Below, piece by piece: positions 46,006 to 58,951 of a stretch of DNA of 64,000 nucleotides. The notes beneath the pieces are model-generated. The model did no database searches. It was not told where the DNA came from and was given only the letters and a program-made list of their open reading frames with translations. Source of the stretch: Lantana camara. Taxonomy: Eukaryota; Streptophyta; Magnoliopsida; Lamiales; Verbenaceae. Location: contig CM074863.1 in assembly GCA_037501455.1 (NCBI GenBank), forward strand, positions 56,215,501 through 56,279,500, in the 5' to 3' direction. A program made the position numbers and the translations under genes. How positions within the stretch are numbered: the first letter of the stretch is position 1; each line of letters opens with the position of its first letter.

Positions 46006-48478
46006 TCGCAGCAGAAACGTCCCTGTTTTGACAGCAAACAGACGCAGAAAAAAGGCAGCCATGTACGCAGGAAATGCAGGCAACATAAGCAACAAAACAA
46101 GGTATAAAATGCAACAAGAACTCAACAAGAACACATGCTATAAGGCCATGAAATTTGACAGCAACAGAAGAAGGAATCTCAGCAAATTGACAGCAAGAAC
46201 TCAGCGTGAAAAACAGGGCAAAATCTTGAAGAAAAACAGAGCATGAAGATCTCCAACCAACCCGACACGTTCAGGTCACAAAGGCTATCAAATGTGCAGC
46301 AAAACAACATGATTTCAACACATAACTCAGTTCAAAAAGAGTTCAACCAAGAGGAGAAGGCATACGTGACATTCAAGTGGATTTTCTCAAAATGTCATAA
46401 ATGATATCTCATAAATATCTCAACCACCATGAAATCAATGACCATAAATGATATGAGGATGTCAAAATAATCAATCTCAAGCTTGGAATCAATCAAAACC
46501 AACAAGAATCGAATGAGATCAAGAAAATGCCCAAAATACTCCATTTTTCGGAAAACAGCCCAGAATCCTTGAAACCATGCTCAAATTCGTGAATGAAAGG
46601 ATGGAAATGAACAGAAATGAACATATATTACAATCCTAAACTTACCTTGTTGATTGAATGAAGTTTGGATGAGATTTGAGCTCCAAAATCTCTAAGGAAG
46701 GAAGGGTTACGGGACTGGACTGACTGCAGAAGGGTTTGGCTGAAATATATGGTGTGCGTGAGGGTTGGATCGAGATGGGGCAGGTAAGGACTGATAGAGG
46801 GTTGAACTAGGGTTAAAATGCCACCAACCATAGTTAATTTGGTTAAGTTTTGATCAAGTTATGGCCAATATAGTGAAAGGTGGTCAAATGGATGCCGTTT
46901 CGTTTTTCGGTTGATTTTCGGAGGTTCAAATGACTTAGGAAAAATATAAGGCTAAGTTTACTAAACTCGAATTTTTCGTTACGAGTTCAGCGAAGTTGAC
47001 GGAACTCGAATCCGAGTTCCCGAGCTCAAGATATTAAATTCGGAACCAAGGGTACGCTAAGTGCTCGTTAGCCCCCGATTTGGTTCCTCGAATCAAATGA
47101 AATTCGTTAACATATCAAATAAATTCGAAAACATAAACCGAGCATATAAGCATGTTCATCACACATATATTTACGACATACTATAAATTCGTGGCAAGTC
47201 GATATCATTTCATATAAGAACGAAGCACAAATTAAACAAACAAACTCATTCATGCAATTCATGCATATTTCATTAAAAATTCATGCATAATTCAATAAAA
47301 TTCATGCATAAATATTTTAATTAAATAAATCAAATTAATCTACAAACATAATTAAAGTCACGTGATTAATTAATTAAAGCATGATTAATTAACATAACAC
47401 TTAATTAGCATAATCATTAAATTAATAAATTAAAATAAATAAACATATACATATGTATACTTATTTTACGAAATATTAATAAAAATAATAATAAATTAAA
47501 ATAAAATATAATAAAATAAAATAATAACAATTTATAATAAAATTAAATATAAAACACGTAAAAACAATTAATTCGCGTAAATTGGTAAACACATACGTCG
47601 TACCTTTACGTCCGAAAAGTCGGGGCGTTACACACGTAATGATCAAATATATGTAATGATTAAGGGAATTGGTGGTTATAATCCCGAGCATTGTTTTCTT
47701 CGTTTTTACCCACTTGGGAAATAGTTTTAGAACCTCGTACGGGATTATTGCTTGCATGTGTGAATGTTTAAATTCAATATTATTACTGTATAAGCTCTGT
47801 TTTATACGCACTAGTCTCCTAAAGACTGAACCCGGTATTATTTTCAGCTCTCTTTTACAGGTGTGAAGTGCTAGGCGGGAATCTTGGTCTTTTGGAGTCT
47901 TATATTGGTGTTAAATCTTTCTTTAGCACTTACACTCATATTTCATGATTTATAATTGTATATGAACGTTAGGAGTGTAATATGATTATGATAGGCTGTG
48001 TCGGCTATGAACATGAGAACTTGTTGTATCTTTGTAAACAAGGGAGTTGTGGATTTATCGTAATAACATGAACATTGTATGCTTCCGCTCGTATGTTGTT
48101 TTATTAATGTTGTTATTATTGTTCGTTGGTTAAGGGTTATCTCCCGCCTAGCATAGTGAGTGTGTTGTGTCCCTGTTCGCCTTGATTTAACTCGTGTATG
48201 GATTTTCCATTTCATATGTGGGTCAGGTTTATGTGCGGGGAATGTGACGTCTCATGCTCGGGCATTACAACCTAATTGTATAAATTAAAATTATACACAA
48301 AATATCTTATATACTTACACACACATGCACTATTCATGTAAGAACACACCCCTATGCACGCACACCCCTTGCCAGACAAGAAGGAGAGAGAGAGGGGCCA
48401 CCGCCGGCCGCCGACGCCACCACCAGACCACCGCCTTCCATTCTTCTTCTTCTTCTCCTACATTTCTCCATTCAAGGG

Positions 48479-48508
<30 letters not shown>
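48479..48508. repeat. (GT)n microsatellite
   Basis: About 13 gt units, in the leader part of LTR E. Confidence 0.95.
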
Positions 48509-48511
<3 letters not shown>

Positions 48512-48865
48512 AATTTATGTATGAATTGGTATGTATAAGCTAGAGTTTTGTAATTCTTGCATAATAACTTAAATTCTTGAGTGTATATGCATGAATACAT
48601 GATTATCTATGAAATTTATGCTTGAATCTTGTAATTATTGGTGTAAGAAATGTGTATATATGTATGAATGTATATATATGTGTATTATATAATTTTGGGA
48701 GGTTTGTGTCGTAATGTGTTTCAATTCGAGTTTCCATTATGATTTTGTGTTCCTTGAGTGTTGATTGCTATTTGGTGTTAATTTCGGGCTTCGGCGGCAC
48801 TCCGAAGGCCGCTAACGGCAAGCTTTCATTCACGCCGGAGCTGCCCCTGTTTCTGGTGCAGGCTA

Positions 48866-49188
48866 TCCTAGCCGGGAATGGGATTAGTGCATTTCTAATC
48901 CCGGTCGGGAAAGCCTTCTTGGAGACAATCTGTTCAGCCATCCCGGACGGGAAGGATTTTATCCTGGCCGAGAATGGCCAACAGATTGCTATCTGTTGTG
49001 TGATCTTGGTCGGGATTAGTTTTAGAGCTTTTCATGTCGGTTGGGAGTGCATTAAAGATTGGTGCCTGGACAACTGTCCCGACTGGGAATGTTTTCTATC
49101 CTGGTCGAGAACGCTTGGACAGCAGGTTTCGGAACTGATTTCCCGACCGGGATCCTTTTCAATTCAAAACTCATCCCGATCGGGATTG
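48866..49188 (+). repeat. Dispersed hairpins of type tcccgnncggga in LTR E
   Basis: About nine related short palindromes: atcccggtcggga (48899), atcccggacgggaa (48940), tcccgaccggga (49141), tcccgatcggga (49174) and weaker forms such as tcctggccgaga (48962) and tcccgactggga (49078). The 156-residue frame 48739-49209 runs through them; its composition follows the palindromes and I do not count it as a gene. Confidence 0.75.
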
Positions 49189-50762
49189 TATCCAGTTGAC
49201 CTTCTTTGAATGTTTTGACTTGTGTTAATTGTTATCGTGATCTTGATTACGTGTTTTGCTTGTTTACTTAATGTGTATAATGTGTCTTGTATGCTTTCAT
49301 GGATTGTATTATGTGTCTATTTGACCTAATTGACATTAATCCGTGTATTAGGTTAACGATGTGTTATATCGTGAGTTGTTTATATGCCTCATTTGCTTGT
49401 GTGATGTGGAACTCGTGCTTAAGTGATCAATATGGATGTGTTAAATTGCTTAATGGATACTTTAAGTTTCGAACATGCTTTGATTGATCGCGAATCACAC
49501 GTACACCTAAATTGTATATCTAATTATTACGTGAGGGCATTAATTGCAGCACCCCGAACGAAAGGTACCACATCCCCCGTACTATGACCCAAATCCGGTT
49601 ACGAAATGGAAGTCCATACCCGAATCCGAATCATAGCGAACGGGGACTCACTCACTCACTAGGCTAGGCGGGAGCTAAAATCTCAAAACTAAATAACAAG
49701 TACCAAAAGGAATAGCAAATGTGGAAGTAATGCAAATAAATTCATTCCAATAAAAACAGAATAAACGGGTTCAATATAGCCCTAGAAGCCTGTCCCGAAT
49801 CAAAGCAATAAAATCAATATCATAATCATACAATATTCATATAACAATTCGATTTACAAAAGCGTATGACGTGACTCAGACCTAAACAAAAGACTTGACA
49901 GACTCAACTCCCCGCCTAGCACTCCAAACCTGCCAGAAAACTGAAAACAATCCGGGTTTAGTCTATAGGAGACTGGTGGGTATAAAACAAGGCATATTAT
50001 AGTAATAGTTCGTAATTTAAACACCCACACATACAAGCTATAATCCCGTACGAGGTTTTTAAAGATATTTCCCAAGTGGCTTAGAACAAAGAAAACAACG
50101 CTCGGGATTACAACAATCAATTTCTTTCATAATCATAATCATGCGGTCATTACGTGAGCCCTGGCGAGTGGGCAAAATCTCCAACCTTCTCCTCGTGTGT
50201 GCATATCAATTCAATCTTTTCATTAGTGATCATACACATTCATACATATTCGTTCATAATCATTCATAAGCATATCGTTCATATTTATATCATTCATAAT
50301 CATAAACATATACACCTTCTTCCTCCGGGTGGTGGATGGACTTGCAAGGCCCGGCACCTCATACATAGTGGCAATGAGGTTCATGAGTCCTCATTGCCCG
50401 ACTAGCATTTTCTTGTCAAAACTCCTAACCAGATCCGTTCCGTCGTTATTATTTGTTGGGACTAGTGCACGGGGATCACCGTCAGCCCAAGCTTCCCCGG
50501 ATAGCCACGTACACATAGTCCCGGGCCCCCATAAACAATGTGTTCACTGATCTCGCCAAAACATTTGGTAAGGGATTCATGAAAGGAAAAAGGGCTTTAA
50601 GTTGAAAATCATAGACTCTCTTAAAAAGACTCGATGTATATACATATATATAATATTTTGGCTTAAAACTTCACATAAGGATATATCAGGTCATCATAGC
50701 TAATAGAAGAGAAACCCGCCTGTGACACCTCTTACCGAACAATACCAAAAGAAAAAGAAGAC

Positions 50763-51309
50763 TTGAGGTAGCCTATGAACCCGACACGTCTCCGCCATGG
50801 AGAAAACTGTACAAGAGACAATGTAGAGTCTCATTAAACGTACACCATTACCTAGAAATTCGTACGAGTAGATCAGACACTCCACGGAGGCGTGGTCGAG
50901 TTGACTTTCCCCGTACTTCATTATATCCGTAGAAGTCTAATCTTGTATACCGCGAATACATATCCGCCGAAGGGAGTATTGTATATCCACTATACTATAG
51001 ACGAGTAATGGAGACCGTGAGAATCCAACTCTTTTCATCTCGCTCCCACTTGAATTTTATAGAATTTGTGGATTATCTTTGATTATTAAACAATCACTTT
51101 TGGCGTCTTATTAATTTTGGAAGTAATTATTCTAATTAATTTGCTCCCACTAGGATTATTAAATAATCCTAATAATATTTTAAGGCTTTAATAACTCTTT
51201 ATTAATTTAAGCCAAAAATATTAATCCAATTATGCATCATATCTTTTGAGGTAGCCTATGAACCCGATACGTCTCCGCCATGGAGAAAACTGTACAAGAG
51301 ACAATGTAG
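50763..51309. repeat. 63-bp direct repeat around a foreign 420-bp segment in LTR I
   Basis: The words gaggtagcctatgaaccc, tctccgccatggaga and tgtacaagagacaatgtag occur at 50763-50826 and again at 51246-51309. Between them is A+T-rich sequence with gctcccactaggatt and atttaagcc words not found in related LTRs here. It looks like an inserted or template-switched segment. Confidence 0.75.
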
Positions 51310-52308
51310 TGTACTCATGAGACTCAAGACTCTAAGTGAACCAAAGATGGCGCACGACATGTTAGGCACATGATATGAGATGCATAAGAAGCATGAATCA
51401 TGTGATGCGGTCATATAATCAAGTAATTTATTTAAAACGTTCAATACATGGTGGTTTCATATTCATGTGTTTCATGTCTTTCATATTTTGTATCAAATCG
51501 AGTCATAAGATTTATGCATTAATCATAATTCATACTATAACATGTTTACAATGCATGTGAGTCAAAATGAAGCGAGAAGTTATCATATGAGGCCAATAAA
51601 CGAAGGAATAATTCATGCATGCAAGCTAGAGAGCATTTTAAGGCATATTAGATCATAATTCACAAAATGTATTACCAAAATCACATTATGATTTCATAAT
51701 AACCAAGTTAACACATAATATAATATATTAACAAAATATATAAGTCATGGAAGAAGCTATACATAACATACAAAACAATTAAATGAAGCAAACCATTCAT
51801 GCATGCATAAAAGTAGCACATACATTCAGGTTGTCATTTCACGTTTATACATTGAATTTATAGCATAAAATTTCATAAACATATCAAGATATATCACATA
51901 TAATCAATTAACCAAGCATACAATTCATTCAAGTCACATACGAAGTTCGAGGGAGTAGAAGGAAAGCAAGAAAATGGATTGAGCAAGCTTTTGGTGAGAG
52001 CTGACAGTTTTCGGGAATGCGCAAGCTGCAAAGAATCGAACATATCTTGAGTTCTAGAAATTGAAATTAGGTTTTGTTTGTTGGATATGAAACTAGACAC
52101 ATAGAACTTTCTGAGGATATATGGCTCGTTTTCTATTTCAAAGTGAGGTGAAAATGGCAAATTTGGAGACGTGGCAACACAATTTTCAAATGATCATATC
52201 TCACAAATGAGAAAATATATTGAGGTGATTCCAATTGGAGGTTATTCTAGACTTCAAAAGGTTTCCAACGGTTCAAAAATCAGGTCAATCGGAGTTCGTT
52301 TGAGGTGG

Positions 52309-52430
52309 GCGCGGCCGCGACAAAGTTACACTGAAAAACAGTCGCGGCCGCGACGGCAGAACAGAAACTTCTCAGGTAGTTGGTCACGGCCGCGACCAAA
52401 ATGGTCACGAAAATGGTCGCTGGTGCGACC
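52309..52430 (-). repeat. Cluster of four GC palindromes in LTR I
   Basis: gcgcggccgcgac (52309), gtcgcggccgcgac (52341-52354, perfect), ggtcacggccgcgacc (52382-52397) and ggtcgctggtgcgacc (52415-52430). They lie next to the aggtcaatcggagttcg segment that is conserved in A. Confidence 0.88.
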
Positions 52431-54980
52431 TGAAGTCCAGCAACAACAAAAGTTTTGGGAAAACAGGGGAAACGGGGGAAAGGCTCAAGATTTGGCTTCC
52501 AAACCATACCAACACCAAACCAAGGCAATTAAATCACTCCAAACCATCATATATCATGCATAAAACTCATATTCTTCATTTAGGCCACATTAAAATCAAG
52601 AAGCATGCTTTGATCATAGAAATTCATCAAAAGCAAACCCATATAATTTCATGGCATTCAATCTTCATATAACCCAAGATCTCATGCAAATCCTCATATA
52701 TAAATGTCCTAAGCATGCTTCTAACCATGAATAAACAAGAAAGCATAACCTACACATCAAACCCTACTCTAATCATGACATCAAGAATTTATCCAAAATC
52801 CCAATCTCTACCTTGAAGGAAAGAAAAGATGGAAGAGATGATGATGATGCTTCTCTTATGAAATTTCCACTTGAAATCAAGCTTGATAGAATGATGAAAT
52901 CTCCTTCCTTCCTCTTGGCGTATAAACCGTGATTTAATGTGTGTATATGTGTGAGATTTGATGAAATTGGATGAAATGGAATTGTGTGAGATGAATGAGA
53001 TATTTACAAAAGTCTTCTACATATATGTATGACTCACCATAATTTGCGTATAAGTCATTCCACATTCAAATTCATGCAATCAAGTTTTATGCCATGGAAA
53101 AGGATCATTTAACTCCATTTATATGAAAGCAATTAAGTCCATACATTTAAGAAATAGTCAAGTAAGGACACACATGAGCAATTAGGCACATTAGCAATTA
53201 ATTCACGCAAATTCTCACGTTAACATTATTTTCATATAAGTTCATGGAAATGGAGTGCATCTAATGTTATAAAATTTATATAATATCACATAAATTATCT
53301 AGGTCACGTAATGACAATTAATTCACGAAAGTAGTCCACTTAGCATATGAATCACATAAAAGTCACATAATAACAACTAGTTCACAGAATTATTAAATTA
53401 AATGAAAACTTAACACTCGGTCTAAACCCACTCGTGACGTCATACCTGACCTGCTGAGAAATCGGGGCGTTACATTAATTGTGCACATGAACATGATCAC
53501 AACACTTCATGACATTTTATGATTTATCATTGTATTATTTCATAACACGTTGCACCACTTCATTGAGCATTGTCGTGCATCCTACTTGGTCTCATATTGA
53601 GTCTTATCTCACGAGTACACATTATTTTTCTTCTTGTACAGTTCTTCTCCAGGGCGGAGATATCTTGATCGAATAGGCACCGGTATAGCTCGTGTTTGTG
53701 TATCGTCGCCTTCCAGGTGACGATGTTTTCCGTTCTAGTTATGTATTAAATCCTACAACTCGTATATGAAGCGTTTTGGCCAAAAACCCTATTGTATATC
53801 TATATCGTTTTCAAAATAAGTCATCGAGTAAATATTTTCAAGAAATGAACCGTTTCCAATGAATTAAAATTATTTAATAACCCTTATTGTTTTGGCGAGA
53901 ATTTCATTGCACTGTATTGTGGGCCCAGGGAAAAGTGGGATTGGAAATCGGTATGGCATTAGGCCATCGGGCATGTCTTAGCGTGTAGTACCCATTGAGA
54001 ATCTCTCACGCGACCGAGAAGACCAGAAGGTGAGTTATTCTTGAGCCGGTTGTAAATCCATCGAATGAGCGGGTAGGAGTCATGAGCCCCCATCTCAAAA
54101 TGTTAAAAGATGGTTCGGACCGATCAATCGACCATCAACTCTTGGGGAAAAGGTTTGAAACGAATGTTAATGATTGAATAAATGTAATGATTGATTATTA
54201 ATGATTGTATTACATGTATGCATGTTCGCGTTCTTGTTAATTAATAACTTCAACAAGGTACACAGTAGGAGTTTGGTTGGAGAATTGTGCACGCTCACTC
54301 GCCGAGTCTTTAATCACCAAAAATGGAAATCGAAAATGATCTTAAATTGGAATATATGTAAAATCCTAGCATTGATAACTATTTTCTTGCTCTTCGCGGG
54401 AACTAATTTCAATTAAAACTTTGCTCGGGATTTATGACTTGCATGTGCATGTTTTTATATATATGTATAGCTCCTGCTCACTCAGTCTTCTAGAGACTGA
54501 CCCCTCTTTCCACCCCTTAAGTTTCTTGCAGGTTTCGCTAGGCAGAAATTAAGTCTTAGTGTATTGTTCGAGTCACACTTGTACACTTGAGTCACATTTC
54601 ATAATGTTGTATTTTATTGTATTATTGCATTGTATTGATATATTGATCAGGCTCGAAAGCTAATTGTTTATTTATTGGTGTACATGGATTCGGAACTCGT
54701 TGCTAGGACTGCATGTTGTTTTGGAATTTGCAACACGATGATATTGAATGGAATTGAGATTTATGTTTGATTGTATTTGTGTATATGACATTGATGCTTC
54801 CGTACCGTACATTTCGTATTCTTTGATTGATTGGTACATGGTTAGAATCCGCCTAGCTAGGAATATCTTTTCTTTGTCATCCATTCGCTATAGGCTCAGT
54901 TCATGTATGGACTACCCATTTCATGCGTGGACTAGGCTTATAGTGCGGTGGATGTGGTGCCTATCATCACGGGTGCTATA

Positions 54981-55148
54981 GCGTAGATAGGGTGTATGTG
55001 TGTGCCGACCAAGAAGAGGAAAGAAAAGGAAATTTGCAACTAAGTCCCAAAAAAAAAAAAAATAAATAAATCATCCATCAAGTATACAAATTTTAGGAAG
55101 TTATAATTTAGTCCCAAATTAAATATTTCAATTAAGTTCATGAATTTC
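54981..55148. other. Unassigned spacer
   Basis: 168 bp between the E end and a copia LTR start, with a run of 14 A at 55050-55063. I recognise nothing in it. Confidence 0.6.
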
Positions 55149-55756
55149 TGTTAGGAATAGTGCCCTTAAAGCAGAGATTTTGCTTTACTATTTCCTTGTA
55201 AATCCCAAACAATCTTTGAATAATAAACGAAATAATTTTATTCGTAGGCTACACTTCTTTATGTGTTATTTTATGTCTGTTTAGGTTTGAATGTCTTTCC
55301 ATGTTTTGAACTCTACTAATCCGATGAGGTCATTAAGAACTTTGTCCTTATGAGAATGACACATGACACAAGTTCTTAAGTCCATATATAAGAATTAGAA
55401 ACTTCTCCAAGTCAATGAGTCCGACAGACAGTGGGAGTGTCGACCTTGACTCTGTTGAGACTTGCTTATGTGATTACGTCCTTGAGAAGGATCACCCAGT
55501 TTCATATGGTGTAACGTGCATAAGACGATGTGTGTGTAACGCATAAGAGTGATTGTTATAAGAACTGTATCACTGAGATGTCCCGCGAGAGAACATTCCT
55601 AGATAGGAAAAGATGTTTCCAAGAAACCTCTAGATTAGGAAATATCTCACAGGTCAATGACGTGATTAATAATCCTTTGACTTGAGATTCTATAATATTT
55701 CATATTAGCTAACTCTGTAAACTTGAGATTTTATAATATTTCATATTTCATATAGA
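55149..55756 (+). mobile_element. Copia LTR fragment (5' part, diverged)
   Basis: Starts tgttaggaatagtgccctta and keeps the order of the copia LTR (cagacagtgggagtgtcgacc, aggaaatatctcac) but is clearly diverged. It stops where the next LTR begins. Older relative, probably the insertion site of copia element 2. Confidence 0.82.
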
Positions 55757-57215
55757 TGTTAGGAATAGTGCCCTAGAAAGCCGATTGTATATCCGCTTTG
55801 TGTTTTTCCTTATTGTAATCACAGACAATCTTTGAATGAAATAACGAATTGAGGCAACACTTCTTTATATGCTCTTGTTTGGTATGCGTTTACTTTATCT
55901 GTGCATGTATAAAAACTCCCCTAATCCTGATGACTTTAGGACTCTACCATTTAGGTGAAATGGTTCATGAAACGAGCCCTATATCACATAAGTCATGATT
56001 AGTAAAATACTTCAAGCCGATGAGTCCTACCGACAGTGGGAGTGTCAACCTGACTCCTCTAAGGCTTGCTTGTGGGATCACGCCCTTAAGAAGGACCACC
56101 TTGTTTCATGGAGGTGCAAAGTGTATAGTTGATACGTGTGTGATACATGAGGATGCTTACTTTAATAAGTAAGTTCACTGAGGTGCCCCGTGTGAGAACA
56201 TTCCTAAATGGGAAAGGAAGTTTCTATTTCAGGAAATAGAAACTTCCAGATTAGGAAATATCTCACGAGTCATTGATGTGATTAATTGATCCTTAAGACT
56301 TGAGGTTCCTTGTCACTTTATGAGTTAACTCTGTAGTCTTAGGTATAAGCTTTAAAGGGTGTCGCCTTAGACAACTGATTCAAGGCTTATGCTGGGGTTG
56401 CACAAGTGATTCATGAAAGTGAATGAGAATCAAGAAAGGACCTACACTTGCATTTGCAAGGTGATCTCTTATTGTGTAAGTCATTCATATGTCATATGGA
56501 GTCCTTGGCCAAGGCAGTAGATCAAGACATCAAGAAAGGGTTTCTTGGATTGAGATCAAATGGATATGAAATGCACTTAGCTTTAAGACCGGATTATTAG
56601 GGTTCTGATTATTCCCTTACCCTAGATCTTGGTTGAGAGATAGTAAGTAGGAGGGTTGTATCTCACATGAATCAATGACTTAAAGGTTCTGTCGAATCCG
56701 AACATTCCAATTCAGCTAGGGGTTAAACACCTGTTGCTAGACTATGGTCGTTTAATATGTGGACTGATTAATTAATTAGTGAATCAATTAATTAGGGTCA
56801 CTGCTAATTGAATTGAGAACCTAGAGGGTCACACACAACAACTTGGTTACATGAATTGATGATCTTCTTTTGGTTCATATGTTGAACACCATCCTTTCTC
56901 CAAGACAAATTAAACCCTAGGTTAAGCCTAAACACTAACTAGAGAACTAGCGTCCTTACTAGTTAGATTGTGATCAAGTTGGTGGACTATCTCTAGAGAG
57001 CTTCAAGTTAGAAGTTTGAAGATTCGAGCTTTACCAAGGAGAGGGGATCAAGCCGCGAGAAGAGCGTTCTTAGGTGGCTTGAAACGCTTCAAGAAAGACA
57101 ATTAAGAAAGTAAGTTTCTAATCCCTACGAATTTGGTTACACGATTGCGAGTCCTAGATCCTTTTGTTGGAAAATTTTTTAATTTCCGCTGCTTTCTGAT
57201 TCGTGTTTTCCAACA
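55757..57215 (+). mobile_element. Copia element 2, 5' LTR (1459 bp)
   Basis: Starts tgttaggaatagtgcccta and ends gtgttttccaaca. Compared with 5833-7774 it lacks about 480 bp at about 56857, which includes the CACGTG palindromes and a TATA-rich tract. Confidence 0.93.
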
Positions 57216-57217
57216 AA

Positions 57218-57229
57218 TGGTATCAGAGC
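57218..57229 (+). other. Primer-binding site of copia element 2
   Basis: tggtatcagagc, two bases after the LTR end; tRNA-Met type. Confidence 0.95.
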
Positions 57230-57554
57230 CACCTCGTAATCGTGTTTCTGATTCGTCTCCATTATTCTGAATTTGGTAGAAATTCTTAGGCTTAGATGCG
57301 AATTAGGTATTCATGAGTTCTTTTAGAAAGTCTGAATTACGAAACTGTAATTTTTCTTGAATTTCTGAAACTGTTTTCTTAAATCGTGTTTTTGAAAACC
57401 GTTTTGATTGAAATCCTTTTAAATCATGTTTATTAAATTTTGGATTATTGTTGGTTTTGAACTGAAACACGAAACATGAAAATCGCGTTACGAAAACGCG
57501 AGTCTAGGCGTGCTAGGACGTCGTACGCCCAGGCCCGTGCCGTCCCGCACAGCA

Positions 57555-57675
57555 GTCCCGCAGCTGCGCGGGACTGCCCGCCCGTCCCTCCCACAACCGC
57601 ACGGGAGGCCTGGCCGCCAGCGCCTAGGCGCGCTCCTAGGCACCCCCGCCTGCTCCTCCCGCAACCGCGCGGGAG
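57555..57675 (+). repeat. Three GC-rich hairpins in the copia 2 leader
   Basis: gtcccgcagctgcgcgggac (57555-57574), a ctccc...gggag stem around acaaccgcac (57588-57607) and ctcccgcaaccgcgcgggag (57656-57675). The outer pair is G-C in the first and C-G in the others. A perfect palindrome gcgcctaggcgc lies between them (57620-57631). Confidence 0.8.
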
Positions 57676-58213
57676 CCTCCTGTCGCCCGCATGCCTTCCC
57701 GCCTAGGCGAAGCGCGCGCGTGCCGGCAGACTTGCTGCTGGCGTGCGCGATGCGTGCAGTCCGCCTGGGCTGGCGTGCGGGCGAGGCCTGGCCCTCGTTT
57801 CGCGATCTTGATTTTCGCGTTTAGTCCAATCCAATCCCGATTTAATTTTTCTTAAAATTTTTTTTATTAAATTTGAATTATTTTTGAAATAATTGTTTAA
57901 ATTGGGATTTTGAAAATCTAAGCGATTTAAATTTTGTAAAAATTACAAACTTTATTTTATGAAAATATTGAAAGAATAAAATTATTAATTTTCAGAAATT
58001 AATTGGAATTTTATTAGTTCATTGTTTTTCGGGTTTTATAGAAAAGACTCTTGAACAAAAATTGAATCTAAGTCGTGTTTTAAGCTATTAGAGCTTAAGG
58101 CGAGAATTTTAATTTATTGGTTAAATTTAAATTCTTGCAGTTTATGCATGTTAGGTGATCATGGGTTTAGACTTATGTATGGTTTTAATTTATGCACATG
58201 GATGGTTTAAATT

Positions 58214-58372
58214 GGGGTTGGAGCCCTATAGTTGCGTTTTTCAAATGAGGTTGGAGCCTCACTTATGTGCGTACTGTTATGTGATTTATTATGTGGCTTT
58301 CCATATTACTGTTTTTGAGGCCGGGGTATGCCCCGTGTATTTGTCTAAGGCCAATATGAAGATTGAGCCTTA
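58214..58372 (+). repeat. Stem-loop set with ttggag loop in the copia 2 leader
   Basis: ggggttggagccct (58214-58227) and gaggttggagcctc (58247-58260) share the loop ttggag with different paired arms. cggggtatgccccg (58322-58335) and a taaggc...gccttA-type stem with an inner caat/attg helix (58346-58372) follow. Confidence 0.7.
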
Positions 58373-58951
58373 TTACTTTATGTCTTTTTCCTTTTATTGT
58401 AATTTGAGAGTAGAGATAGGTGGTGAGGTTTTATTTTCATTTTGGAGACAATGCACCCATGGAGTAAGATGGACCACATTCAAGTAACAAGGAGGCCATA
58501 AGTGAAGACCCCTCAAAATGTTAGAGAGGGGAATCTCAAATGTAAAAATGTAATAGAGATAGGGATCGTATTTTGTTACCGCTTTCCCTTATGTGATTTA
58601 AACTGTTTATGTGCCATGTATGTTAGAACTTGTGATTGTGGAGTGGCTCCCACATATCATGCATAAGATAGGTAGAACCCATGATCATTACATGTTAGTT
58701 TCATGCTAGGACATGTTATCTGTTTATGTGCTTGTTTGAAATGCATTTAAGTGTACTTGCATTAATCAAGACTAATAAAATTGGATAACATATATGTTGG
58801 TGAGGTCAAACCGGACAACTCTCCGGTTGATTCGAAAATTCCCATTAAATATTAAGCTAATTTCGAACAAATAGGTATTTAATTCGAGATGTAAATTTTG
58901 AATTAAAATTCCTAGCATTCCATCAATAGGTTTTAAGTTTAGTTAGTAAAG

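Larger units (their letters stand above)
43896..47632 (-). mobile_element. Solo LTR D' (3737 bp, minus strand)
   Basis: Plus strand runs tgtagcacccgagcg to cggggcgttaca, flanked by TSD cacgt at 43891-43895 and 47633-47637. There is no PBS or PPT beside it. The empty site is in the C 5' LTR at 8914-8929. Its U5-side half is related to D2. Frames at 45481-46246 fall in simple-sequence or hairpin regions and are not treated as genes. Confidence 0.95.
42432..48269 (+). mobile_element. Element C 3' LTR (about 2.1 kb plus nested solo LTR)
   Basis: Starts tgtaacgccccgcgttttcg after the PPT and ends gctcgggcattaca at 48269, where no PBS follows. The part after about 43605 matches the C 5' LTR at 8629-9548. 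A short duplication (acattagtagggacaag, repeated) occurs near 43590-43620. Interrupted by a minus-strand solo LTR. Confidence 0.9.
49545..53474 (-). mobile_element. LTR I (3930 bp, minus strand), probably solo
   Basis: Plus strand tgcagcaccccgaacg to atcggggcgttaca, flanked by TSD ttaat at 49540-49544 and 53475-53479. Related to the A LTR: the actagacacatag, agcttgcgca and aggtcaatcggagttcg regions match the complement of the A leader. No PBS or PPT. The uninterrupted form of the site is in the B LTR near 13458-13470 (acattaattgtgcac). Contains an internal duplication and a palindrome cluster. Confidence 0.93.
48270..54980 (+). mobile_element. LTR E, 5'-truncated, split by LTR I
   Basis: Parts 48270-49544 and 53480-54980. 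The second part aligns with element A LTR from about 16690: catattgagtc, acgagtacacattat, tctcc...ggaga, agtcttctagagact (54483), ctaggc, and the terminal stem. It ends gggtgctata at 54980 (expected ctaca), without a PBS. The first part has a leader like that of A but with its own hairpin set. The LTR start is missing at the boundary with C. Confidence 0.78.

Noticed and set aside
45481..46246. Membrane-like and His/Gln-rich proteins on both strands
   Set aside because: They are read from AT/CA simple repeats and a hairpin array in solo LTR D'.
48739..49209. A 156-residue protein
   Set aside because: The frame runs through repeated tcccgnncggga palindromes in an LTR; its composition is explained by them.
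57476..57824. A Pro/Arg-rich coding exon
   Set aside because: Two frames overlap in the GC block of a retrotransposon leader; hairpins explain the sequence better than codons.
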